A stretch of DNA of 64,000 nt. It comes from a virus. The position numbers were made by a program, and so were the translations under genes. Positions 36,056 through 44,467 of this stretch are shown piece by piece. Under the pieces are notes generated by a model, which searched no databases, was not told where the DNA came from, and saw only the letters and a program-made list of their open reading frames with translations. The stretch is taken from IMG/VR virus record IMGVR_UViG_3300034682_000176, positions 1 through 64,000 of that record. One strand, given 5' to 3'. Position 1 is the first letter of the stretch. The number at the start of each line of letters is the position of its first letter.

Positions 36056-36619
36056 ATGACTGCACGATGGGAAACGCACCCGAAGACGCGAGACGCGTTA
36101 AAGCGATTGGTGCGGCATGACGCCGTGCCGTGGGGTTGTCTGAAAGACCTGACCACTGTAGACCAAGTGCTAGAGCGCTTAGCGCAGTGTCCACCTGTAC
36201 TGATCAAGGACTTGAGTAGCCCAATGATTCACGTCTACCACAGCGCCGATCTGGGTGTGGGTTGCGTGGCACGGATTGACACTTCTGTTCTTGAGAACGC
36301 GATGCTGATGGGTCAGATGGACCCGGAAACCCCTATCACGCTTCGTTACCGGTTGGGCAATTTGTTTTGCCTGATCAAGCCCGAAGAATTACCAGCCATG
36401 GTGAGTCTGAGCCAAGACGTGTACTTCCTGGTTAACACCGAGACCAACGCCTTGATCTCGACCCACATTGGCAAGTACCACTGGCACCATGCCATGTACC
36501 GGTACTACCACCTTGACAAGAAGGTGACTACACTCAAAAAGCTGCTGGACACCAAGCGTTTTACCAGTGTGTGTATTGACTTGGGTGGTGACGACTATTT
36601 GCTAGATATACCATACTAA
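36056..36619 (+). CDS. Unknown protein
   Basis: A 187-residue protein starting MTARWETHPKT; no convincing ribosome site is seen. Mixed alpha/beta, no recognised motif. It stands alone between a terminator and the helicase gene and ends in an AT-rich stretch that may hold the helicase promoter. Confidence 0.5.
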   Translation: MTARWETHPKTRDALKRLVRHDAVPWGCLKDLTTVDQVLERLAQCPPVLIKDLSSPMIHVYHSADLGVGCVARIDTSVLENAMLMGQMDPETPITLRYRLGNLFCLIKPEELPAMVSLSQDVYFLVNTETNALISTHIGKYHWHHAMYRYYHLDKKVTTLKKLLDTKRFTSVCIDLGGDDYLLDIPY

Positions 36620-36702
36620 AATGGTGGTTTGCTTAAAACTCTATAACCGTCGCATGGTATGGTCAAAATTAGACCGACAGAATAAACAACAAGGGAAAGA
36701 TC

Positions 36703-38238
36703 ATGGACTTGCGCGTCGTTCTTAGCAAGATCGTCACTCTCATCTATCGCTCTCGGCTGATTGATAATCTCGACAACGACGACCTCGTGCGCACCATCTT
36801 GAACACCATTCGTTCGGATGCACCCGAGGTGATGTTGGGTGGAAGCGTGCTGAAAAAGCTCAAAGAGCTGTGCATAGAGCTGCTGGATGAAAAAGAGCTG
36901 ATCGCCAAAGAGGTTTTGTTGCCCCGCGTGCATTTGATCTTGGACACCGATCAAAAGCTGTACAACGTCATCAAAGAGTCGATTGACCCTGAGTACGAAG
37001 ACACCACCAATAAACGGGTGTGTACGTCTCTGATCAAGACACTCAACACCTACTACCGGGAACATCTGGCTACCGAGATGTTGAACAAGGCCGCTTACGA
37101 CCTGAAGTTCAACCGCGGTAAGATCGCTAACTTCACAGATTACCTCAAGGGTATCTATGAGCAGATCGAGCCACTGACTACCCACTCCAACATCGCCAAA
37201 GACCCAGCCATCCTCAACGAGATCAGCTTCCAAAGTTCTGAAGACATGGAGCGCACGTTCGAGGAGATGCGGGTTTCCAACTCCGACACCGGCATCTACA
37301 AGTTTGGATGGCAAGACTTCAACATCATGACCCAAGGCGGCATTCGTCGCGGTGAGAACATGACGATTGGGGCCTTGCAGCACAAATACAAGTCTGGCTT
37401 CCTGCGGTCGCTGTTTACCCAAATTGCGTGCCATAACACCCCGATCGTGTACGAAGGCGAAGAAGGCAAGAAGCCGCTGCTGCTGTACATCTCCTTCGAG
37501 GACCCTACCCACACCAACGTCCAGTTCATCTACCAGTACCTGAAGATGAACGAGGGCATCAAGATCACCAAACGCGAACTGCAAGAAATCCCTATCAAGG
37601 AAGCCGCAGCGTACGTGACAGAGTACATGACCCGCACGGGGTTCCACATCGACATGATGCGTGTGGACCCTACGCGTTGGGACTACCGTTCGGTGATGAA
37701 CAAGGTCATCGAGTACGAAGCCAAAGGCTATGTCGTTCACGGCTTGCTGTTGGACTACATCACCATGCTACCAACCACAGGTTGCCAAGTCGGTGCCATT
37801 GGTCAAGACCGCAAAGAACTGCTGCGTCGCATCAAGAACTTCTGTCTGTCACGCAAAGCGTTTTTCATCACGCCCTTGCAGTTGTCGGCCGAAGCCAAGC
37901 AAAAGCTGCGCAACGGCACTCCTCACCACCAACTGGTGCAAGAAATTGCCGAGCTGGGTTTCTACGACGGCATCAAATCCATCGACCAAGAAATCGACTT
38001 GGAGGTCCTCATCCACATGTACACCGTCAAGGGCAAGAAGTTCCTGACCGTGCAGCGTGGTAAGCACCGTGGTTTGCCAGACATTCCGTCCGAGCAGAAG
38101 TATTTCATCTTGCCATTCCAAGAATTGACGACCCCCATCGTTGAAGACTTGAACCGTGACAAGATCAGTATGCGTTCGATGCCGCGCCACATTGGCGGTG
38201 GTGAGAGCAACGACATGATCAATGAGATCTTTGGATAA
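36703..38238 (+). CDS. DnaB-like replicative helicase with degenerate P-loop
   Basis: A 511-residue protein with AAGGGAAAG before the ATG. The N-terminal ~190 residues are helical. The RecA-like core begins at TQGGIRRGENMTIGALQHKYKSGF (210-233), where the Walker A position reads ALQHKYKS, with Tyr in place of the invariant Gly. Then come LLLYISFEDP (259-268), the Walker B strand HGLLLDYITMLP (346-357) and a sensor-like FFITPLQLS. The general order is that of DnaB/T4 gp41-type helicases. It probably unwinds the fork for the phage DNA polymerase at 54606. A retained Lys-Ser suggests ATPase function is kept. Confidence 0.75.
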   Translation: MDLRVVLSKIVTLIYRSRLIDNLDNDDLVRTILNTIRSDAPEVMLGGSVLKKLKELCIELLDEKELIAKEVLLPRVHLILDTDQKLYNVIKESIDPEYEDTTNKRVCTSLIKTLNTYYREHLATEMLNKAAYDLKFNRGKIANFTDYLKGIYEQIEPLTTHSNIAKDPAILNEISFQSSEDMERTFEEMRVSNSDTGIYKFGWQDFNIMTQGGIRRGENMTIGALQHKYKSGFLRSLFTQIACHNTPIVYEGEEGKKPLLLYISFEDPTHTNVQFIYQYLKMNEGIKITKRELQEIPIKEAAAYVTEYMTRTGFHIDMMRVDPTRWDYRSVMNKVIEYEAKGYVVHGLLLDYITMLPTTGCQVGAIGQDRKELLRRIKNFCLSRKAFFITPLQLSAEAKQKLRNGTPHHQLVQEIAELGFYDGIKSIDQEIDLEVLIHMYTVKGKKFLTVQRGKHRGLPDIPSEQKYFILPFQELTTPIVEDLNRDKISMRSMPRHIGGGESNDMINEIFG

Positions 38239-38240
38239 CC

Positions 38241-38510
38241 ATGGCCCAATTTGAATTTAAAGGGTTCTCTATCGATACAGCCGAATGGGTGTCTAAGAAA
38301 GCCTACCGTCGAGGACCCCAATTCGTCTACGTCGAGCATCCAAACTTCAGTCTTTCTAATTTACAGAACGACTGGGTGCGGATGCTCATTGACGAGCAAT
38401 CTCCACCTTCCGGTCATTTTCCCCGATTCCGCCAAACCCTTGCCAGTCGTTTGGTGGACGCTTACCTGGCTCAATTTCCTTCCACCCCTCAACTGCTGTC
38501 CTATGTCTAA
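38241..38510 (+). CDS. Small unknown protein between helicase and thymidylate synthase
   Basis: An 89-residue protein starting two bases after the helicase stop and overlapping the thymidylate synthase start by eight bases. It has no recognised motif. The tight packing suggests translational coupling in one unit. Confidence 0.5.
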   Translation: MAQFEFKGFSIDTAEWVSKKAYRRGPQFVYVEHPNFSLSNLQNDWVRMLIDEQSPPSGHFPRFRQTLASRLVDAYLAQFPSTPQLLSYV

Positions 38511-39408
38511 CTTCGACCAAGCTTACCTCAATCTCCTGCACCAAATCAACAATGAAGGTGTGTGGGCTGTCAATCGCACGGGTATTGACACCAAGTTCAT
38601 TCCCGCGGCCATGATCCAGACCGACCTGCGTGGTGGTGATGCGTTTCCTCTGTTGAGTCTGCGCGATATTCCTAAACCCAAGGCCGGTATTGCAGAAGCC
38701 ATTGGTTTCTTGCGTGGCTATGACAATGCCGCCCAGTTTGAAGCGCTGGGCTGCGGCTTCTGGCGCCAAAATGCGGATGAGACTCCAGACTGGTTGGCTT
38801 CGGAATACCGCAGCGGTCCTGGGGACTTGGGTCGTATCTACGGTGTGCAGTGGCGCAACTTCCCGGCTTACGGCGGCACTGGCAGCATCGACCAGATCTA
38901 CGAACTGGTCAAGGGGATTGTGAACAACCCTGCGTCGCGTCGCCATGTGGTCACTGCGTGGCACCCGCATGTGGTGCGTGACCACATGGCTGCACTGCCT
39001 CCTTGCCATGACAGCTTCACGGTGACGATCGATAGCCACTATCGCCGTATGCACCTGAGCTGGCGCCAGCGTTCGACCGATGTCATCCTGGGGACACCGC
39101 ACAACGTCACCTGCTATGCATTCATCCTGATGCTGCTGGCACGTTTGACTGGTTACAAGCCTGGTATTCTGACCGGGCATCTGGACAACGTCCACTTCTA
39201 CGAAAACCACTTGGGTGGTGTTTCCAAGTTGCTGGACCGCGTGCCTGTGGGTCCTGTCCCGCGTCTGCACTTTGCCGACAACATCCAAGCCAACCCCGAA
39301 TCGGTCGAGGAGATCATGTTCATGATCAACAACATCACCCCGAACGACGTTCTGATCGAAGACTACGTCCCCTTGGAAGCCATCCAAGGTCTGAAGATGG
39401 CTGTGTAA
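38503..39408 (+). CDS. thyA: Thymidylate synthase (ThyA family)
   Basis: A 301-residue ThyA-family protein. The catalytic Cys is in ALPPCHD (C168). RRHVVTAWHP (147-156), WRQRSTDVILGTPHN (187-201) and LTGHLDNVHFYENH (223-236) are the dUMP- and folate-binding blocks. The Asn that selects uracil is kept (N201). Several usually fixed residues differ: the Trp of HELLWFL is Gly (AEAIGFL, 64-70), IWDEW reads FWRQN (86-90), PFN reads PHN, and an eight-residue insert follows. It probably makes dTMP; a hydroxymethylase variant cannot be excluded. It ends the helicase unit, before a terminator. Confidence 0.85.
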   Translation: MSNFDQAYLNLLHQINNEGVWAVNRTGIDTKFIPAAMIQTDLRGGDAFPLLSLRDIPKPKAGIAEAIGFLRGYDNAAQFEALGCGFWRQNADETPDWLASEYRSGPGDLGRIYGVQWRNFPAYGGTGSIDQIYELVKGIVNNPASRRHVVTAWHPHVVRDHMAALPPCHDSFTVTIDSHYRRMHLSWRQRSTDVILGTPHNVTCYAFILMLLARLTGYKPGILTGHLDNVHFYENHLGGVSKLLDRVPVGPVPRLHFADNIQANPESVEEIMFMINNITPNDVLIEDYVPLEAIQGLKMAV

Positions 39409-39458
39409 CGCTTCTGTCCCTTTTTCCTGCGGTAAGTCCCTCCCCTCTCAGCGGCTCT

Positions 39459-39488
39459 AACCCGCTGCGGGGCTTCCGCAGGGTTTTT
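39459..39488 (+). terminator. Intrinsic terminator
   Basis: Stem AACCC-TGCGG with CCGCA-GGGTT (two-base bulge), followed by TTTTT. Confidence 0.8.
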
Positions 39489-39513
39489 ATTTCTTTTGTT
39501 TAGAAAGACTGGC

Positions 39514-39720
39514 ATGACTGTCAAGCCTTTGCAGCCTTATCAGCAACGTGTTGTTCTTGAGCGCGATGCTCTCGGTGAGCGCACCCAGAAGCTGGAAGCC
39601 GAGATTCACAGCGAAGCATTTGCCAAAATCAACCCAGACGAGCAGATCCGTATGCACCGTCAGTTGTCGCTGCAACACCAACTGATCGCCACCCTCAATG
39701 AGCGCATCGCCGCCTTTTAA
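39514..39720 (+). CDS. Small crAss001_48-like phage protein
   Basis: A 68-residue helical protein (PYQQRVVLERDALGERTQKLEAE ... LSLQHQLIATLNERI, shown in two separate parts). The QRVV..E...L..R..KL opening and the closing Q...M/L...L.ERI helix match a small, widespread phage family of unknown role, named after a crAss-like phage member. ATG at 39514 preferred over a TTG 18 bases earlier. Confidence 0.6.
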   Translation: MTVKPLQPYQQRVVLERDALGERTQKLEAEIHSEAFAKINPDEQIRMHRQLSLQHQLIATLNERIAAF

Positions 39721-39958
39721 ATCTAACCCACCTGTCCCAGGGTTTCTTTGCCGACTCTTTGGGTGCAAGGAAGTTACGACCGCCGAAGGATATCCAGCTT
39801 ACAAACGTGTCTGGCATATCTATTCAACCTGTGTTCGATGCGGCACCAAGTACGTGACCACCGATGACCTATTCATCGGTTTGCGTCCTGACCACTACCC
39901 CATCGAACAGACTTTCATGTCTTACCAAAATGCACCACCCTTTGCTTGTCGTCGCTAG
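39698..39958 (+). CDS. Small protein with paired cysteines
   Basis: An 86-residue protein whose start lies inside the previous gene (23-base overlap). Cysteines in FLCRLFGC and CVRCGTKY form a likely zinc knuckle; the RLFGC...CxRCG layout recurs in small phage and prophage proteins of unknown role. Confidence 0.5.
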   Translation: MSASPPFKSNPPVPGFLCRLFGCKEVTTAEGYPAYKRVWHIYSTCVRCGTKYVTTDDLFIGLRPDHYPIEQTFMSYQNAPPFACRR

Positions 39959-40094
39959 GCACTTGTGTGACCAACCCAATACACCACCCAGCGTTTTGAA
40001 TGCAACGCTGCAATTGATCGCTGAAGCAAAAAAGGCCGGGTATAACTCCCAGCTGGAATTTGCGTATTCGATCGTCAGTAAGAAGTTGAAGTAG
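39930..40094 (+). CDS. Possible small protein in an overlapping frame
   Basis: A 54-residue frame from ATG 39930 (MHHPLLVVARHL) to TAG 40094, overlapping the previous gene by 29 bases. The helix-rich sequence (LNATLQLIAEAKKAGYNSQL) reads like a protein, but there is no ribosome site, so expression would depend on coupling. Confidence 0.35.
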   Translation: MHHPLLVVARHLCDQPNTPPSVLNATLQLIAEAKKAGYNSQLEFAYSIVSKKLK

Positions 40095-40143
40095 GTCCAA
40101 GACCAATTCAGTGATCGTTCACTTTTATAAGGGAGTATTTCTC

Positions 40144-40461
40144 ATGCGTTTCCGTGACATTTTCCTGGGTATCGGTTCGGCTTTGGTGCTGGTGCTGTTG
40201 CTGCTGAGTGACCCGCAGTCGGGCATCATCTCGCAGCTGCCTTTCGGCGCAGCCACCCTGGGTCTGATCCTGAACTTGGTGATCGCCATCTTCTTCGTGG
40301 GCTTTCTGCACTTCTCACGCAAAGCCCTGCTCGACTACATCGACCTGGAGTTGTTCTTTAAGAAGGCGATGGAGCAACCGACAGGTGCTGGGCTGGCGCT
40401 GGTGGCGGTCGGTTTGATCATGGTCTCGATTGCCCTTGTGGTACTGGCGGCTGTGAAATGA
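40144..40461 (+). CDS. Three-helix membrane protein, possible holin
   Basis: A 105-residue protein starting MRFRDIFLGI; AAGGGAG precedes this ATG. Three hydrophobic helices are visible (about 7-23, 34-54 and 80-104) with charged loops. Small three-helix membrane proteins of this size are often holins, but the gene lies far from the endolysin at 7.3 kb and in an early-looking unit, so the role is open. Its stop overlaps the next start (ATGA). Confidence 0.55.
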   Translation: MRFRDIFLGIGSALVLVLLLLSDPQSGIISQLPFGAATLGLILNLVIAIFFVGFLHFSRKALLDYIDLELFFKKAMEQPTGAGLALVAVGLIMVSIALVVLAAVK

Positions 40462-40799
40462 CTGCCACCGCCAGCTGTCCAAATCCTATCGTAGTGGAGA
40501 TGACCATCTCGGACAACTTCCTCTACTCGGAGACCCAAATTGAATCGCTGGCGATGCAGCTGCACGATAACCCGTTTGTTGGTGCGGTAAGTTTCCGGGT
40601 GCTACACATGGCCGGCATGCTTTTACCCAACCAACACACGGACATTGATCCGCGTTACGACTTACCGGCAACGGTGATTTGTATCGATGTTCCGACTGTC
40701 CATGATGTTGGGCTTTACTACTACAACAACATAGCTGTCAAGATGCTGTGTCAGTTGTCGGAAAAGATGAAAGACAGCAAGGCTTACCACCTGCACTGA
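40458..40799 (+). CDS. Unknown protein coupled to the membrane protein
   Basis: A 113-residue protein overlapping the previous gene by four bases. Soluble, mixed fold, no recognised motif (contains DPRYDLPATVICIDVP). It is the last gene before a convergent terminator. Confidence 0.5.
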   Translation: MTATASCPNPIVVEMTISDNFLYSETQIESLAMQLHDNPFVGAVSFRVLHMAGMLLPNQHTDIDPRYDLPATVICIDVPTVHDVGLYYYNNIAVKMLCQLSEKMKDSKAYHLH

Positions 40800-40806
40800 A
40801 GACAGA

Positions 40807-40844
40807 CCTCACCCACCTGGACTTGAGTGTCCAGGTGGGTGAGG
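40807..40844. terminator. Convergent-gene hairpin
   Basis: A perfect 16-bp stem CCTCACCCACCTGGAC with loop TTGAGT, between converging units. Confidence 0.65.
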
Positions 40845-40849
40845 ATCTA

Positions 40850-43435
40850 TCACACGACCAAACTCAGGTATCCCGAGATATTGATCTTTTCAGGTTTGCC
40901 GCCAGTGACCACACGGATCACGTTTTGCACAAACCGGTACTGGAGCAAGTCCAGCTCGATCGTTGCATTGCCCAGGTGAGGGTGGATTTCCACGATCAGA
41001 TCTGGCAAGTTGGCGCGGATGGGGTCCAACAAGTACAAGTTCTTGTAGCTTTGGTCGATCAACTGCAAAATTGCAGTGTCGTCGTAAGGGTTGGTGTACA
41101 CGCTCGCTGGAAGCACCCCTTGCTTGAGGTGCACCAAGATCGTCGAGATCAGCGGAGAGTACAGCACGTGGCGCGCAGCAATCGCATTGAACTCATCAAT
41201 CGGGGGTTCAGGGAACACCAGGTCGTACAAGTCTGAGATGCGTTGGTTGGTTTGGATGTTCTTGCAGTAGATGGGGTAGCTGTCCACGCCTGTCAGTTGC
41301 TTGATGGCGATGAACGACTCCCGCAACACGTAAGACTGTCCATTCTTGGGGTTGGTGATGCGTGTGGTATTGTCATTTTCCGAATACCGCACCGTGTTGC
41401 GGTCACGCAGCTTGCCGTCGACAAAGACACTCATGACCTTGTCGTCACGGATGTCGTAGTGCTTGTTGCGGGTGAGGGTGCCGTTGTTGACAAACCCACG
41501 CAGCTCCAGCTGGTTGATCTTGCTCACGTCCAGGGTGAACCCAGACATACGGATATGCAGGTGTTGCGTTTCTTTGGAGTAGTCCAAATAGCGCTTGGTG
41601 CAGATCGACACGCTGGGGAACTTCATGAACACATCCAGCCCTTCAGTCAGGCGGTTGCCATTCATAAAGAACTCGATGGTTTCGTAAGGCACATCCAAGG
41701 TGGTATTGACCACGCCGTTGCCCCGGTCTTCAGGTTGGGTCAGCACAAACTCCAGGTTCCCCGAAGTCAGTGGCAGCTCCAGGTCATAGACCCGTGGGTG
41801 GTGCAAGCAGACCATCTTGATCTTCTTGCCTTCGTTTTCCGTGATCACAAACGTGCTGTCGGTGCGCTGGCATTTGTCAGGCGTGTTGGTGATATCCACC
41901 CACTGTGAAGTGCGTACAGCACCATCGAAGTACGCCGACAAGATCCGGCACTCCAAACCGTCGGTTGGGATGACTGCGTCATGGGTATACAGCGCACCGT
42001 AGTTCAATGGGATCGATCCTGCCATGAACTCCACAAATGCCACACTGGCATCGGTGCAGGTGTACAGCGGGCCGTTGGACGCCAGCATGCGCAGGTACTT
42101 ACCATTAGCGTCATACTCAAACGCCAACGAGTCTTCCTGGTACAGCTCGGGCACTTCTACAGTCAACGCCCCGTTGGTGGTTACGGGAGAGTTGGCGTAG
42201 TAGTACGTCATGCCGTTGTAGCCGATGGCGTCGATCGCCAGCTGTGGGGTGATCTTACCGATCCCAGGTGCCGAAGCACACTGGAAGTAAGCACTGTTCT
42301 CCAACTGTTCTGCACGAAAGAAGTCCACCGTGTAGTTCATATTAGAGATGACGTTCTTTTGCACGTCAAATGGCAGTTTGTACAGCTCATGCAGCTTCAT
42401 GCCGTTGTACACCAACTGGCGCTCACGCCCGGACTTTCGGACGTACAACACCACGGTTTTGTCGGCCTGGGCACCACCGACTTTGTGTGACAAAGTCTGT
42501 GCGGTGTTGTTGACGAAGATGGAGTTCAGACTGAAGTCTTTGTCCGTGACGTTGCGCATCACGTAGTCTTGGTGGCGGTACAGCAGCAGTCCGCGGTTCA
42601 AGCCCGTGTTCTTTTGCGCCACGTAGACCTCTGCATCGTCTTGGTACTCGATGGTGTCGCGTTCCTTGGGTCGGTACAGCAAGTACTTCACGTGGTTGTC
42701 TTTGATCGACGCAAAGGTTCGCAGACCTTGCAGATCAAACACATCGCGTTTGATCACCGATTGGTCGTACACCACTTCCACGAAACTTTGGTCTGGGATG
42801 TTGAGTGTGACCTTGTCGACAAAGTAGCCGTCCGCATACACGAACACATCCCCGCCGTTGGCGACCAGGTTGTTGATGCGTGTTTGCAGCTGAGCCTTTT
42901 CCAAGTTGTTACCCACCATGAGTCCAAAGCACTCAATGCCTTTGCGCACAGGCAGGTTGTTGAACTCCGAAGACTGGAAGTACGCGTTGCTGTAGACGTT
43001 CAGGTACTGGAAGCTGGCCACGTCAAAGTGCTGCTGCAAGTAGCTGGTAACTTCAATGGCCACCAACAACGAACTCTCGTCCGTGTAGCTGTAGTAGACG
43101 TTCTGGCGTGGGAACACCACCCCGTCGTCGTTGTAGATCTTGGCGATGAACTTGCGCTGGTTCATGTCATCGCTCATCTTCACCCACTGGTCTCGCAGCC
43201 ATTGTTTCTTTTGCCCTTGCAGGTTCAGAAACTCAGGGAACATGTTCCCCATGGTGAAGACGTGAAAGTAACTGGTGGTGTTGGGTAGTTTCTTGGACAC
43301 CCCATACACCGTGATTTCTCGGATGGCCGGGAACGTCTTTTTATTCACGCGTGCCATTCGGAAGCTGTACTGGCGATCCTGGGCAGGCGCGCAGTAGATG
43401 TGTTCCAAGGCAAAGCGTTGGGATTGAAGCAGCAT
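40850..43435 (-). CDS. Large probable virion structural protein
   Basis: An 861-residue protein; AAGGACG lies before the ATG at 43435. It is rich in beta-forming and aromatic residues with many short repeats of strand-turn type and no catalytic or membrane motif. The size, composition and position beside the tail sheath suggest a baseplate or tail component. It is the second gene of a two-gene minus-strand unit with the 310-residue gene upstream (13 bases apart). Assignment to a particular virion part is not possible from sequence. Confidence 0.6.
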   Translation of the reverse strand: MLLQSQRFALEHIYCAPAQDRQYSFRMARVNKKTFPAIREITVYGVSKKLPNTTSYFHVFTMGNMFPEFLNLQGQKKQWLRDQWVKMSDDMNQRKFIAKIYNDDGVVFPRQNVYYSYTDESSLLVAIEVTSYLQQHFDVASFQYLNVYSNAYFQSSEFNNLPVRKGIECFGLMVGNNLEKAQLQTRINNLVANGGDVFVYADGYFVDKVTLNIPDQSFVEVVYDQSVIKRDVFDLQGLRTFASIKDNHVKYLLYRPKERDTIEYQDDAEVYVAQKNTGLNRGLLLYRHQDYVMRNVTDKDFSLNSIFVNNTAQTLSHKVGGAQADKTVVLYVRKSGRERQLVYNGMKLHELYKLPFDVQKNVISNMNYTVDFFRAEQLENSAYFQCASAPGIGKITPQLAIDAIGYNGMTYYYANSPVTTNGALTVEVPELYQEDSLAFEYDANGKYLRMLASNGPLYTCTDASVAFVEFMAGSIPLNYGALYTHDAVIPTDGLECRILSAYFDGAVRTSQWVDITNTPDKCQRTDSTFVITENEGKKIKMVCLHHPRVYDLELPLTSGNLEFVLTQPEDRGNGVVNTTLDVPYETIEFFMNGNRLTEGLDVFMKFPSVSICTKRYLDYSKETQHLHIRMSGFTLDVSKINQLELRGFVNNGTLTRNKHYDIRDDKVMSVFVDGKLRDRNTVRYSENDNTTRITNPKNGQSYVLRESFIAIKQLTGVDSYPIYCKNIQTNQRISDLYDLVFPEPPIDEFNAIAARHVLYSPLISTILVHLKQGVLPASVYTNPYDDTAILQLIDQSYKNLYLLDPIRANLPDLIVEIHPHLGNATIELDLLQYRFVQNVIRVVTGGKPEKINISGYLSLVV

Positions 43436-43448
43436 GGCCAGCGTCCTT

Positions 43449-44381
43449 TCAGTCGGCTTTGTAGGTCTTGGTGTGGTAGACCAATTCGTTCAAGAAGTCC
43501 TTGCCAGCATCCTTCTTGTCACGCTTTTCCACGATCTTGGCCAGACCTGCATTGCGGAAGCTGCGTTGGGTCAAGCAGGCATACACCAAAGCGCACCAGG
43601 TGGGTGGGTGTTGCAGCGCCAGCAGAACCATCTCCTTGGCGTTCAGACCAAACCAAGTGTTGGCAAACACCGTGACCAAGACGTTGTAGTCCAGGTTCTT
43701 CAGACGGATGTTACCTGTGGCACGGTAGCAAGCTTCACCAAAGTCGTCCAGATTCCCCATCAAGTCCCACAGCGTAAACACTTCGTCCAAGATGTCTTCA
43801 ACCAACACTTCGGACTTCAGACGCACGCGCAGCTTGTCCAGGTCTTCATCGGTCAGCTGCTCGACAAACTGGGATGCGTAGTACATCTCAGCCAGCACCT
43901 TCAGACGGATCTGGTCACCGGCGTGCAAACCAAACTTGTTGGTCAGGCTGGTAGAGACAAAATCACCGTACACAAAGTGCGGGAACTTGAAAGCGTAAAC
44001 GGCCGATTGCTTGCCGGTTACCCACATGCCGGAGAGGATAAAGCGTTGCACCAGCATCTGGTACTCTGCTTCATTGCGCACCCGCAGCTCACCCGTTTCC
44101 TTTTCCAGGGTCAGGCACTGGCGCAGATCCAAAGCCATCCAGTTGTTCTTTTCATTGAGCAACGGATGGTTGAAAATCGGCACGTCTTTTTCTGTGTCCG
44201 TCAAGCCGTATAAAATCACCGGCTTGATTTGCCCATCCCCTTCAAAGGGACGCAGATGCAAAAACTGGTCTGCACCAGAGTAGGCGTAATCGCTGACAAT
44301 GTAGCGATTGATAGCGTTCACCGTCTCTTTGGTATCGATCCATTGCAGGGAGCGAAAGTCGTACGGTTGTTTGATAATCAT
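43449..44381 (-). CDS. Probable virion or assembly protein
   Basis: A 310-residue protein starting MIIKQPYDFRSLQW with AAAGGGG upstream. Mostly helical, with an acidic segment TDEDLDKLRVRLKSEVLVEDILDEV (in parts) near 175-200. No recognised domain. It diverges from the tail sheath gene, with 86 bases between the two start codons that must hold both promoters. Confidence 0.55.
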   Translation of the reverse strand: MIIKQPYDFRSLQWIDTKETVNAINRYIVSDYAYSGADQFLHLRPFEGDGQIKPVILYGLTDTEKDVPIFNHPLLNEKNNWMALDLRQCLTLEKETGELRVRNEAEYQMLVQRFILSGMWVTGKQSAVYAFKFPHFVYGDFVSTSLTNKFGLHAGDQIRLKVLAEMYYASQFVEQLTDEDLDKLRVRLKSEVLVEDILDEVFTLWDLMGNLDDFGEACYRATGNIRLKNLDYNVLVTVFANTWFGLNAKEMVLLALQHPPTWCALVYACLTQRSFRNAGLAKIVEKRDKKDAGKDFLNELVYHTKTYKAD

Positions 44382-44467
44382 GGCCAATACCCCTTTAAGT
44401 ATTCTATGAATTGATTCAAAGCATACCTTTTGCTCAATCTTTTTTCCTCTACCTAGGAGTGCCCGCC

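Noticed and set aside
38503-39408. dCMP hydroxymethylase
   Set aside because: The Asn that selects uracil over cytosine is retained (N201), so thymidylate synthase is the safer call.
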